Of a stretch of DNA of 61,497 nt, positions 43,955 to 51,940 are shown in pieces. Within the stretch, counting starts at the first letter, position 1, and the number at the start of each line of letters is the position of its first letter. The notes beneath the pieces are model-generated. The model made no database searches and had not been told where the DNA came from. It saw nothing but the letters and a program-made list of their open reading frames with translations. The stretch comes from Aquirhabdus sp. (GTDB lineage Bacteria > Pseudomonadota > Gammaproteobacteria > Pseudomonadales > Moraxellaceae), in NCBI GenBank assembly GCA_030150135.1, contig JASLGO010000099.1:1-61497 (forward strand), given 5' to 3'. The position numbers were made by a program, and so were the translations under genes.

Positions 43955-43978
43955 GAAACATTTAATAGGAAGCATGGC

Positions 43979-44893
43979 ATGACAACAAACAACACGACTT
44001 CTAACAATATCGCCACTCCAGCGACAACGAATTGGCAACAACGCGCCGTTCCTAAGTTGGGAAAGAGAATCGCTGCGCCTGCTCCTCGCGATAATGTGCC
44101 TGTGGTGACGTGTCCAGCGTGTGGTGATGAAATTGTAAAAAGCCGTTTGCCTGAGTTGTTGTTTGTTTGTCCACACTGCGATGAGCATCTCAAAATTCCT
44201 GCGCGGATGCGTTTGGAAACATTATTTGATCATGTCGATGCTGAGTTGGGGCTAGAATTTGTGGCGGGTGATCCACTGCATTTTGTGGATAGCCAGCCTT
44301 ATCCTGACCGCATGAAAGCGATGCAAAAGAAAACAGGCGAAAGCGAAGCATTGATTGTCATGCAAGGTCGCTTAAATAAGTTATCACTTGTTGCTTGTGC
44401 GTTTGAGTTTGAGTTTATGGGTGGCTCAATGGGGTCTGTGGTGGGGGATCGCTTTGTGTTAGCCGCTGAGACCGCACTAAAAGAGCGTCAACCTTTGGTC
44501 TGCTTTGCTGCATCAGGTGGCGCGCGTATGCAAGAAGGATTGTTATCACTCATGCAAATGGCGCGTACAGCGGCGGCAATTCAACGCTTAAAAGAAGCAG
44601 GCATTCCTTATATTGTCGTTTTAACCAATCCTGTTTATGGTGGTGTGACTGCATCATTAGCGATGCTGGGTGATATTCATTTGTCTGAACCGAAGGCAAT
44701 GATTGGCTTCGCAGGGAAACGTGTGATCGAACAAACTGTTCGTGAAGTGCTCAAAGAACCATTCCAACGCGCAGAATATTTATTGGATCATGGTGTTGTT
44801 GATCAAATCGTGCATCGCCATGATATGAAAACGACAATTGAACGGTTATTGAATAAACTTCTGAATATTTCAATTCAAAGCGGCGCTGCTTGA
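43979..44893 (+). CDS. accD: acetyl-CoA carboxylase carboxyltransferase beta subunit
   Basis: A 304-aa protein with the N-terminal zinc ribbon (C45, C48, C64, C67 in CPACGD and CPHCDE) and a crotonase-like carboxyltransferase domain: VVGDRFVLAAETAL, FAASGGARMQEGLLSLMQMART, NPVYGGVTASLAMLGD and GFAGKRVIEQT. The first ~40 residues are a Thr/Asn/Ala-rich extension before the ribbon. It forms the carboxyltransferase with AccA to make malonyl-CoA. AGGAAGC precedes the ATG. It lies 24 bp after trpA and four bases before folC. Confidence 0.97.
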   Translation: MTTNNTTSNNIATPATTNWQQRAVPKLGKRIAAPAPRDNVPVVTCPACGDEIVKSRLPELLFVCPHCDEHLKIPARMRLETLFDHVDAELGLEFVAGDPLHFVDSQPYPDRMKAMQKKTGESEALIVMQGRLNKLSLVACAFEFEFMGGSMGSVVGDRFVLAAETALKERQPLVCFAASGGARMQEGLLSLMQMARTAAAIQRLKEAGIPYIVVLTNPVYGGVTASLAMLGDIHLSEPKAMIGFAGKRVIEQTVREVLKEPFQRAEYLLDHGVVDQIVHRHDMKTTIERLLNKLLNISIQSGAA

Positions 44894-44897
44894 TTTG

Positions 44898-46277
44898 ATG
44901 AGTCAGTTTTCTACATCACACTTGAATGCGCAGAGCTCTCTTGATGAGTGGCTTGAATATTGGCAAAGTATTCATGCCACAGCGATTGATATGGGGCTTG
45001 AGCGTGTTCGCCCTGTTGCTGAACATTTAGCAATTTTAACTCCACAAGTTCCTGTGATTACTGTTGCAGGAACCAATGGTAAAGGATCAACGACGACTGT
45101 GGTTGCCTCGATTTATCGTGAGGCAGGTTTACGCGTTGGTCTATACCAATCTCCTCATATTCAATATTTCAATGAACGCATTCGCTTGGATGGCGTGCCT
45201 GTTGATCATCAAATTTTGATTAATGCATTTGTCGAAGTCGAAGCGGCAAGGGTTGCTTGTGACTTAACGCTTTCATTTTTTGAAGCAACAACACTGGCGG
45301 CATTTGTGATTTTTAAACAACAGCAATGTGATGTCTGGGTGCTTGAAGTTGGATTAGGTGGTCGCTTGGATGTGGTCAATCTGATTGATCCGACGGTTGC
45401 TGTCATTACCAATATTGGCATCGATCATGTGGAGTGGTTGGGTGACAACCGTGAAGCGATTGGTTTCGAGAAAGCTGGGATTCTACGTCCTCATATTCCG
45501 CTGATCTTTGGCGATGTCGATATGCCGAATAGCGTAAGACAACGCGCTGAGGCATTGAATTGCCCTGTCTATCAATCAGGTCGGGATTATTTCTGGCGGA
45601 GTGTTGATACCGATGTCAGTCAAGAAAACATCGATGTAATTCCAAATTCCAATTTGATACATGTAACAAATGTAGAAAATAATCAGCAAACGCTTTATTC
45701 GATGAATGCTTATACGTTGATGTTGCCGAAGGCGTATTTAGCATTAACGAATATCTGCTGTGCTGTCAGTGCCGTATTAGCGGGCCCGATCTCAGTTCAA
45801 CTATCTGAAATTACTCAAGGTATCCAAAACTCAAAACTGGCTGGACGTTTTGAGGAGCGTGTTTATCACGGTAAACGGCTCATTGCAGATGTTGCACATA
45901 ACCCTCATGGCGTACATTTTTTATTAGAACAGCTTTTTGACTATCGTAAAAAACATGTAACGCACCAGATTCATGCTATATTCTCTATGCTCGCCGATAA
46001 AGATATTGATTCTGTTGTCGATATGGTTCGTGAAAGTGTCTTTCATTGGCATGTTGCCGCGTTAGATGTCCCGCGTGCTGCGTCGCTAGCGCAATTGCAA
46101 GCCGCTTTAAAAAGCGAAGCATTGGCTGGAAAAGTGACTGTATATCAAAGAATTGGCGACGCGTTAGTTGGTGCAAGTCAGGTTGCTCAAGACGATGATG
46201 TCATGCTGGCATGGGGATCGTTTTATACGCTGGAAGCGATTTATCAGCAGCTTCAAATGGAAGCTGTATTGCATTAG
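44898..46277 (+). CDS. folC: bifunctional dihydrofolate synthase/folylpolyglutamate synthase
   Basis: A 459-aa Mur-ligase-fold enzyme. The P-loop GTNGKGSTTTVVASI, SPHIQYFNERIRLDG, the EVGLGGRLDVVN metal segment, NIGIDHVEWLG and the C-terminal DVAHNPHGV motif are all present. It adds glutamate to dihydropteroate and folates. The ATG at 44898 is chosen over the adjoining TTG at 44895; the start lies four bases after the accD stop, so coupling is likely. The accD-folC-SPOR protein order matches the accD-folC-dedD order of other gammaproteobacteria. Confidence 0.95.
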   Translation: MSQFSTSHLNAQSSLDEWLEYWQSIHATAIDMGLERVRPVAEHLAILTPQVPVITVAGTNGKGSTTTVVASIYREAGLRVGLYQSPHIQYFNERIRLDGVPVDHQILINAFVEVEAARVACDLTLSFFEATTLAAFVIFKQQQCDVWVLEVGLGGRLDVVNLIDPTVAVITNIGIDHVEWLGDNREAIGFEKAGILRPHIPLIFGDVDMPNSVRQRAEALNCPVYQSGRDYFWRSVDTDVSQENIDVIPNSNLIHVTNVENNQQTLYSMNAYTLMLPKAYLALTNICCAVSAVLAGPISVQLSEITQGIQNSKLAGRFEERVYHGKRLIADVAHNPHGVHFLLEQLFDYRKKHVTHQIHAIFSMLADKDIDSVVDMVRESVFHWHVAALDVPRAASLAQLQAALKSEALAGKVTVYQRIGDALVGASQVAQDDDVMLAWGSFYTLEAIYQQLQMEAVLH

Positions 46278-46382
46278 AGCAGAATGGCTTGATTCGAGAG
46301 AATGTATTCTTTTGTGTAATAGATTTTTTATCATATAAGTTTGGATTGATTCAACAATAAGTAAGAGTAGGAGGCTGCAAAC

Positions 46383-47795
46383 ATGAGTGCAAATCAACAA
46401 CGCTGGATGGGCGGTATAATCCTACTCGGTGGTAGTGCACTTCTTGCGAGCTTTCTATTTCAAGGAAATGGGCAAAAAAATGCGCCAACCCCACAAGTTG
46501 CACCTGTCGATAAAACGTTGAATCTAGATCCAACCCATCGCTTAAAAGCACCTAATCGCCCTACGGATGGTACAGATAATAGTGCGATCAGTAATCAAAG
46601 TGTTGGCGATAATGCAACGTCAGATCAATCTGTACAGTTAACGCCATTGGCTGTTGATGTGGACACAGAGCGAAAGTTGCTCGCAGCCCAACATGAAATG
46701 AGAGAAAAGAACGTTGCTGAACAAGAAGCGCGAACCGCAGAGTTTCTAGCTCGTCAGCAACAAGCCGAAGCCAATTCAGCGCGTCGTGTTGCCGCAGAAC
46801 AAGCTGCACGATTGGAAGCCAGACGTGCAAAAGACGCTGCGCTGAGTTCGACTGATCCAGCGATGCCTGATGCAAATATTGCAGCCGGTGATGATCCTGT
46901 TCAAGCCGCTGCATTGAAACGCCGCCAAGCGGATCAAGATCAAGCGGAACAGTCCAAGTTACGTGTTCAGAAATTGGAAGCGATTAATGATAGTGCGAAA
47001 GACACATTAGCTCAGGCTGTTGAGCGTACTGCAAAGGCAAAAGCTGATCGCGAAGCAGCGCAAAAAGCTCAGATCCAAGCAGATAACGAACGTCATCTCC
47101 AAGCGGCAAAGGAACGTCAGGAAAAACTGGCAAAAGAGAAACAAGCAAAGCACGATGCTGAGGTTGCGCAACGTGAACTTGAAGCCAAACAAAAAAAGGA
47201 AAAGCTCGCTCAAGAGAAGCAAGCTAAACTGGATGCCGCTGCTGCGAAGCTGAATGAAGAAAAAGCTGCCAAGCTGAAAATTCTACAAGCTGAAAAGGCT
47301 GAGCGTGCGAAACTGCGTGGTGATACATCTGCTGCGAGTAATGACAAAAAAGCTGCATTGCAAGCCGAAGTGGAAAAGAACAAAAAAGAAGCCGCTATTC
47401 TTCAAGCCAAATTGGATAAATTGAATGCTGCAAGCAAAGATAAGTCTGTAACACAAGATACTCAAAAAGCGAAAGATACTGCGCGTGCTCGTGCACTGCT
47501 GAATGACGACGACGATAAGCCTGCGCCAGCAACACCTTCTGTCGCTGCACATACATTGGTCATGGTCCAAGTGGCGATGGCGGAGTCGCAGGCAAAAGCT
47601 GATGCAATGGTCGCGCAACTCCGCGCAAAAGGCTATAAAGTCCGCACTAGCTCTACAAACAAGGGCGTTCGTGTTTTAGTGGGGCCAGAAAAAGATGCCG
47701 CTGCCGCATCAGCAACCAAGCATAAAATTGAACAAGATGGCAGCTTGAATGTTAAAGGCGCATGGGTATCGAATTGGCAACCACCTACATCTTAA
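46383..47795 (+). CDS. SPOR domain cell-division protein (DedD-like) with long coiled coil
   Basis: A 470-aa inner-membrane protein. Residues 10-27 are one transmembrane segment. Residues ~90-350 are a very long Ala/Lys/Glu/Gln-rich coiled coil with repeated EKQAK units. The last ~75 residues form a SPOR domain (TLVMVQVAMAESQAKADAMVAQLRAKGYKV, then GVRVLVGPEKD), which binds denuded peptidoglycan at the division septum. Its location after folC is that of dedD, but the E. coli protein is about half this length and lacks the long coiled coil. Repetitive codons make indels likely between strains. The 3' end overlaps the next gene by 34 bases in another frame. Confidence 0.85.
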   Translation: MSANQQRWMGGIILLGGSALLASFLFQGNGQKNAPTPQVAPVDKTLNLDPTHRLKAPNRPTDGTDNSAISNQSVGDNATSDQSVQLTPLAVDVDTERKLLAAQHEMREKNVAEQEARTAEFLARQQQAEANSARRVAAEQAARLEARRAKDAALSSTDPAMPDANIAAGDDPVQAAALKRRQADQDQAEQSKLRVQKLEAINDSAKDTLAQAVERTAKAKADREAAQKAQIQADNERHLQAAKERQEKLAKEKQAKHDAEVAQRELEAKQKKEKLAQEKQAKLDAAAAKLNEEKAAKLKILQAEKAERAKLRGDTSAASNDKKAALQAEVEKNKKEAAILQAKLDKLNAASKDKSVTQDTQKAKDTARARALLNDDDDKPAPATPSVAAHTLVMVQVAMAESQAKADAMVAQLRAKGYKVRTSSTNKGVRVLVGPEKDAAAASATKHKIEQDGSLNVKGAWVSNWQPPTS

Positions 47796-48310
47796 TTGCA
47801 ATACTCACTTTATTTTTTATCTTACTGCTGTCGAGTACTCGTCGCCATCAGGCTCTAGAAGTAAAACCTGTTCGTGGCGATGATTTGGACGTGTGGCCAT
47901 TTATGCCGCGCGTCTTTATGACCAATGCCGAAGTCCGATTTTTTCATCAGCTCAAACAATCTGTACCTGAATATCTCATTTTTGCTCAGGTGGCTTTGTC
48001 ACGTCTGATTGAATGTACGGATGAGGAGGATGAGAAGTTCTGGTTTAACCGTATTAATCGTATGAGTGTAGATTATGTATTGGTTGATCAAGATGGTCAG
48101 AGTGTTTTAGTTGCAATAGAATTGGATGATTGGTCACATGAAGACCATGTTCGTGCGCGTGCAGATTTAAAGAAAGATAAGGCTTTGATCAGTGCTGGCA
48201 TTCCGATGGTACGCTTTCATGGTGAGGACTTTTTAAGCGCTGAGGAAATTCGCCGAGAGTTATTTCATGCATTAGAACAGCGACAAGCGTGGATGGCTGA
48301 AGCTGGTTAG
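47762..48310 (+). CDS. membrane-anchored DUF2726 protein
   Basis: A 182-aa protein with one N-terminal transmembrane segment (residues 6-24) and a DUF2726 domain: MTNAEVRFFHQLKQSVPEYLIFAQVAL, then DYVLVDQDGQSVLVAIELDDWSHEDH and ISAGIPMVRFHGEDF. The Asp...Glu pattern and the predicted fold resemble the restriction-endonuclease-like core, but function is unknown. The ATG lies inside the end of the SPOR gene (34-base overlap), so its expression should depend on that gene. In E. coli-like genomes cvpA would come here instead. Confidence 0.85.
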   Translation: MGIELATTYILIAILTLFFILLLSSTRRHQALEVKPVRGDDLDVWPFMPRVFMTNAEVRFFHQLKQSVPEYLIFAQVALSRLIECTDEEDEKFWFNRINRMSVDYVLVDQDGQSVLVAIELDDWSHEDHVRARADLKKDKALISAGIPMVRFHGEDFLSAEEIRRELFHALEQRQAWMAEAG

Positions 48311-48328
48311 CCAAGAGCCATCTTGGTT

Positions 48329-48754
48329 TTAGAGTGATTTCCAATGTCTTTGCATTTCATAAAATAAAAATGAGGCTGTCCATGTGATGAGGACCAAGCC
48401 GGTCAATGCCTCAATACCCGTTAAATATTTTAAGTCCCCAGTCGGTTGAATATCCCCTGTACCTAAGGTTGTGAACACAGTGAATGAGAAGTATCCACAA
48501 TCCATTAAACTTCCATTAAAAGCACCTTTTAGATTTCCCCATCCTTCCGCATTGTTCATCAGATAATATGAGATGGCAAAAACCCATATTTCAAGCGCAT
48601 GAGCGATGAGCGATCCAAAAACTCCATAAACGATTCGATATCGATGGTTCATTTTCATTTTTGGAATATATACGGTCAAGCGATAGAGAAACTCATAGTG
48701 AAGGATCACAGAAATGGCTACGACTAGACTGTTAATCAGAAACACATAGATCAT
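48329..48754 (-). CDS. two-TM ion channel family protein
   Basis: A 141-aa protein with three or four hydrophobic segments. The last two flank a pore loop whose filter reads TTLGTGDIQP, close to the potassium-channel TxGYGD motif with Thr replacing Tyr. An added transmembrane segment at the N-terminus and one in the middle (HALEIWVFAISYYLM) precede it. No regulatory cytoplasmic domain is present. A potassium or mixed-cation channel subunit is likely, acting as a tetramer in the inner membrane. Confidence 0.8.
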   Translation of the reverse strand: MIYVFLINSLVVAISVILHYEFLYRLTVYIPKMKMNHRYRIVYGVFGSLIAHALEIWVFAISYYLMNNAEGWGNLKGAFNGSLMDCGYFSFTVFTTLGTGDIQPTGDLKYLTGIEALTGLVLITWTASFLFYEMQRHWKSL

Positions 48755-49022
48755 TTAAGCTATCTCATTTATCGCGGGTTAATCGTATTCATCATGGCTT
48801 AGTTTGCCATTTTTCTCTCATGAAGAACTGAGGTGAATCGGGTTTGGTACACAATAGGTGCCTTATGACAAAATTGCTAATATCTTTGCTAATAAATTAT
48901 TCAAATTCTACTTGAAAGTCATCATAAATCGTTTCAATCTAGTCAAAGTTGTTTAGTTCTTGAATGATGTTAGAGGATTCAAAAAGCCCGCTTCATCTTG
49001 CGTATATTTTAGGGAAAATAAT

Positions 49023-49715
49023 ATGTCGAATAGTGATTTGGATGCATATAAAGCGAAGCATGAGTTGATTGCTTGTAAAAAGATTTTGGTCAACAAGGTT
49101 CTGAACAATGTCCACGTCAAGGCGACGCCTGCGCTTGTTGAAAAAATTAAGAAAATCTCTCTTGAGCTTGAAGAGTGCATGACTGCGGTTAATTCATTAT
49201 TGTATAGCCAAGACAAGTCTGTGAATACCTCAACCGTAGCATTGGATCAGTTTAATGATCATTATTGGCGTTTAAGACCAGAAGGCACAACGCACATTAT
49301 TCGTAGTCCAGAAGAAAATATCGTGTATTGGGGGCGGTCTGCTAAATCAGATGCGCACCAGATTAAAGACATTCAATCCATTTGGTCGTTATCGAATTGG
49401 TCTGCACATCATCATTTACTGACCAAAGATGGCTCAACCTTGGATATCGTGAAATATCCAAGTATTGAAAAAATTGCGATCCGTCATGATGGCAAGGTGT
49501 ATTCGTTGCCGATGCCTGCCGAATATAGTGCGATTTACGATAGTTTGTACAAACAAGGTTTAGCGCCAACGCCTTTTGATACGGAACAAGGGTTTATTCA
49601 CCCAAAAACGAATGAGTTTATCGATGCTAAAGAAGCGGTGATTTATGCCAAATATATCGGCATGTTGCCTGAAGATAGTGAGGCTGCTCAGCTAGTTCCT
49701 GCAATGGTTGCTTAA
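49023..49715 (+). CDS. conserved-looking hypothetical protein
   Basis: A 230-aa soluble protein I do not recognise. The first ~75 residues are charged and helical. The rest is mixed, rich in Trp, His and Tyr (DHYWRLRPEGTTHIIRS, IQSIWSLSNWSAHHHLL), and ends in a short acidic tail. AGGGA seven bases before the ATG at 49023 supports this start over an in-frame ATG at 48960, which has no site. The codon use looks ordinary for the window. No neighbour suggests a role. Confidence 0.65.
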   Translation: MSNSDLDAYKAKHELIACKKILVNKVLNNVHVKATPALVEKIKKISLELEECMTAVNSLLYSQDKSVNTSTVALDQFNDHYWRLRPEGTTHIIRSPEENIVYWGRSAKSDAHQIKDIQSIWSLSNWSAHHHLLTKDGSTLDIVKYPSIEKIAIRHDGKVYSLPMPAEYSAIYDSLYKQGLAPTPFDTEQGFIHPKTNEFIDAKEAVIYAKYIGMLPEDSEAAQLVPAMVA

Positions 49716-49784
49716 TGATTTAAGGGAACCGTGTGATGGAACGAGCTTTTATCACACGGGTTGTTGACTGTGTTTATCCTGCAT

Positions 49785-50600
49785 TTATTCCTCTTTCACA
49801 CTCACTTGTCCACTGTATAAACGCTCTATCCCTCGAACGGTAGAAATCTGCAAACTTCCATCTTCGGCGATTCCACAAGCGCGTGCGTGTTGTATCGGTT
49901 GATTTGGTTGAACGATTTGAATCGCTTTGTTTGCAAGTTCATCCCAATTGAGGAATCGCTGTGGAAGCTGAGGGCAATTATTGATAAAAGAATCCAAGGC
50001 TTGGTGTAATGCTTGAACGACCGCTGCCGCGAGTGCAACGCGATCGATGTCCCTTCCTGATAACGTCGTCAAATCTGTAACACGTCGATCAGCGACCAGT
50101 TCCTGCATCGGCTGTAAATTGATTCCCACGCCAATGATTGCACCATGCTGCATGTTATGGCTTTGGATTGGCTCGATTAAAATGCCGCCCCATTTTGCGC
50201 CAGCCGCATACAGGTCATTAGGCCATTTCACCGATAGGCTTGTCATCGATAAACCAAGATCTTTCAAAATCGGCATACTGACGAGCGCTAATCCAACCTC
50301 TAACGCCAATCGACCATCCAGTGCGACGGGTAAGCTAGAAAGCAATGATAGATATAAATTACCGGCAGGGGATTGCCAAGTTCGATTGGACTGACCTCGT
50401 CCTGCACTTTGATGATTACTGATAGATAAAGCGCGAGTTGCGCCACGAGCAGCCCATAATTTGCAATCGTCATTGGTAGACGCTGTGCTTTCTTGCCAGT
50501 CGATCATGTCGAATGCTGGAATAGAGAGTTCGTTCAATTGAGTATGTAAGCGGTCGCCGAACATGAGATGTTCGATATTACTGTTTGAGTTAGTCGTCAT
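49785..50600 (-). CDS. birA: biotin--[acetyl-CoA-carboxylase] ligase, monofunctional
   Basis: A 271-aa BirA/LPLAT-superfamily enzyme. The biotinyl-AMP site is seen in STASTNDDC, SAGRGQSNRTWQSPAGNLYLSLL (variant of GRGRxGRxW), VKWPNDLYAAGAKWGGILIE and IGVGINLQ. A small C-terminal SH3-like domain follows. There is no N-terminal helix-turn-helix, so it should not repress transcription as E. coli BirA does. Its clients include the biotin carrier of acetyl-CoA carboxylase and the carboxylase alpha subunit at 1522-3465. birA is often next to coaX; here coaX is about 10 kb away. Confidence 0.93.
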   Translation of the reverse strand: MTTNSNSNIEHLMFGDRLHTQLNELSIPAFDMIDWQESTASTNDDCKLWAARGATRALSISNHQSAGRGQSNRTWQSPAGNLYLSLLSSLPVALDGRLALEVGLALVSMPILKDLGLSMTSLSVKWPNDLYAAGAKWGGILIEPIQSHNMQHGAIIGVGINLQPMQELVADRRVTDLTTLSGRDIDRVALAAAVVQALHQALDSFINNCPQLPQRFLNWDELANKAIQIVQPNQPIQHARACGIAEDGSLQISTVRGIERLYSGQVSVKEE

Positions 50601-51112
50601 TGCAAACGTCCTGTCAGAAGTTTTTGTTACTTAAAGTAGAGTTGAATTATTGAAAAAGTGTTTGAAAGTGCGAGTGATTTTGTAATTCGAGTCATGAGTA
50701 TCTTAAGCTATTTTATCGCTGAGTTTACGTTCAGTGCATTCAAATTTTATGGAATTGGCTCGGATAAGGTGTTTCATCGGAAAATAATCAATAAAGCTGG
50801 TATTCTCACATTTATTGTCCGACAATTGTACATGGAAGAAAGCACAAAGTTTGCGATAGTACGTTATCTTAATCTGATTTTTGAACGAAGAGTAATCACT
50901 GAATAGTCGTGATATTCGAAGGCTCAGAGTGACACCAAAACAACAGTATAAGACCATGAATTGATTTATAAAGTTAGAATATGTGCGTGTTTGGAATATT
51001 CATTGGCAGTGTCATTTTTATGTCATGAATTTTGATGAAACGCGGATTTGCAACATGGTCGAATGCATATCGTTTTTTGTTTGCCTAGCGCATGGTTCTC
51101 AGGGGTGGTTGT
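50601..51112. other. intergenic region between birA and the GntR gene
   Basis: The genes diverge, so promoters for both must lie here. An 82-codon open frame at 50658-50906 (GTG start, no ribosome binding site, hydrophobic but with no recognisable family) is not convincing. I see no repeat or RNA structure. Confidence 0.5.
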
Positions 51113-51814
51113 ATGGCTTTTCTGGCGGCAGAAAGTTTGTCGGAACAAATCGCACGACATATCGGCGAGCAAATTATTACAGGCGAATTGGTCGAAGGCG
51201 AGCGCATCCAAGAGTTGCGTATTGCGAAGGATCTGAATGTCAGTCGTGGCTCAGTCCGCGAAGCATTATTGATTCTAGAACGTAGTTATCTGATAAAAAT
51301 TTATCCACGCCGTGGAGCCATGGTTTCTGAGCTGTCTGTGCAGCAAATCAAATCATTATTTGAAGCTGGAACGTTGATGCTGGGTGCAATGGTTCATCGA
51401 ACCAGTGAAGCATGGCGGCAAATGGATGGCGAGCGTATGAATTTACTGCTTGTCGAATTGGCAACCCATGTTAAAGCAGGTGATATTGAACATTTCTACG
51501 ATACGGTTTTTGCGTTTTTGCAAAGTACTCATACGCTCGTTGGAAATGCGTACCTGAGAGATATTTTTGATAACTTATTGCCAGCATTCCGTAGAAGTTA
51601 TTTCTTGACGCTGAATACATCAAAGCGTGAGTTACAAGAAGCGTTTGATTTATTTAAATTAGTCATTGATGCAATTCTGATTCGTAAAGGCGAGCAATCT
51701 GCGATTTTTATGGAAGATTTCTGTCGTCATTTGCGGAATTTGGTTCTGGACTCCCTAGCGCGAATGAAGCAAATTGAACTCGCTTGGGCACAGCGCTCTC
51801 GTCGTGGAAAATAA
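51113..51814 (+). CDS. GntR/FadR family transcriptional regulator
   Basis: A 233-aa regulator with an N-terminal winged helix (LSEQIARHIGEQIITGELVEGERI, LNVSRGSVREALLILERSYLI, PRRGAMVSEL) and a C-terminal all-helical FCD ligand domain (residues ~80-220). The FCD metal-ligand histidines are not obvious, so effector type is unclear. The ATG at 51113 is chosen because AGGGG lies about seven bases upstream; one at 51092 has no site. A GntR gene directly upstream of smc is also found in Pseudomonas, so the position is conserved rather than evidence of a local target. Confidence 0.9.
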   Translation: MAFLAAESLSEQIARHIGEQIITGELVEGERIQELRIAKDLNVSRGSVREALLILERSYLIKIYPRRGAMVSELSVQQIKSLFEAGTLMLGAMVHRTSEAWRQMDGERMNLLLVELATHVKAGDIEHFYDTVFAFLQSTHTLVGNAYLRDIFDNLLPAFRRSYFLTLNTSKRELQEAFDLFKLVIDAILIRKGEQSAIFMEDFCRHLRNLVLDSLARMKQIELAWAQRSRRGK

Positions 51815-51940
51815 CGTTGAGTGCGTTTTTGGAGGTGCGAGAGGCTAGTAATATGAATGGTTTTGTGATTCAAAGCCATTTTCTAAGCCTTGTGCAGTCA
51901 AATAATCTGTTGAAGCGAGATGATGCTAAACGAGGTGGTT

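Noticed and set aside
47007..47222. Hydrophobic antisense frame (Leu/Phe/Cys-rich) in the SPOR gene
   Set aside because: It is the reverse of the Lys/Glu/Gln coiled-coil codons, which read as Leu/Phe-rich on the other strand.
46650..47300. Possible tandem DNA repeat
   Set aside because: The repetition is at the level of K/E/A/Q-rich helix units with variable length and no exact tandem period.
50658..50906. 82-codon open frame between birA and the GntR gene
   Set aside because: GTG start without a ribosome binding site, no recognisable domain, and a location that must hold two divergent promoters.
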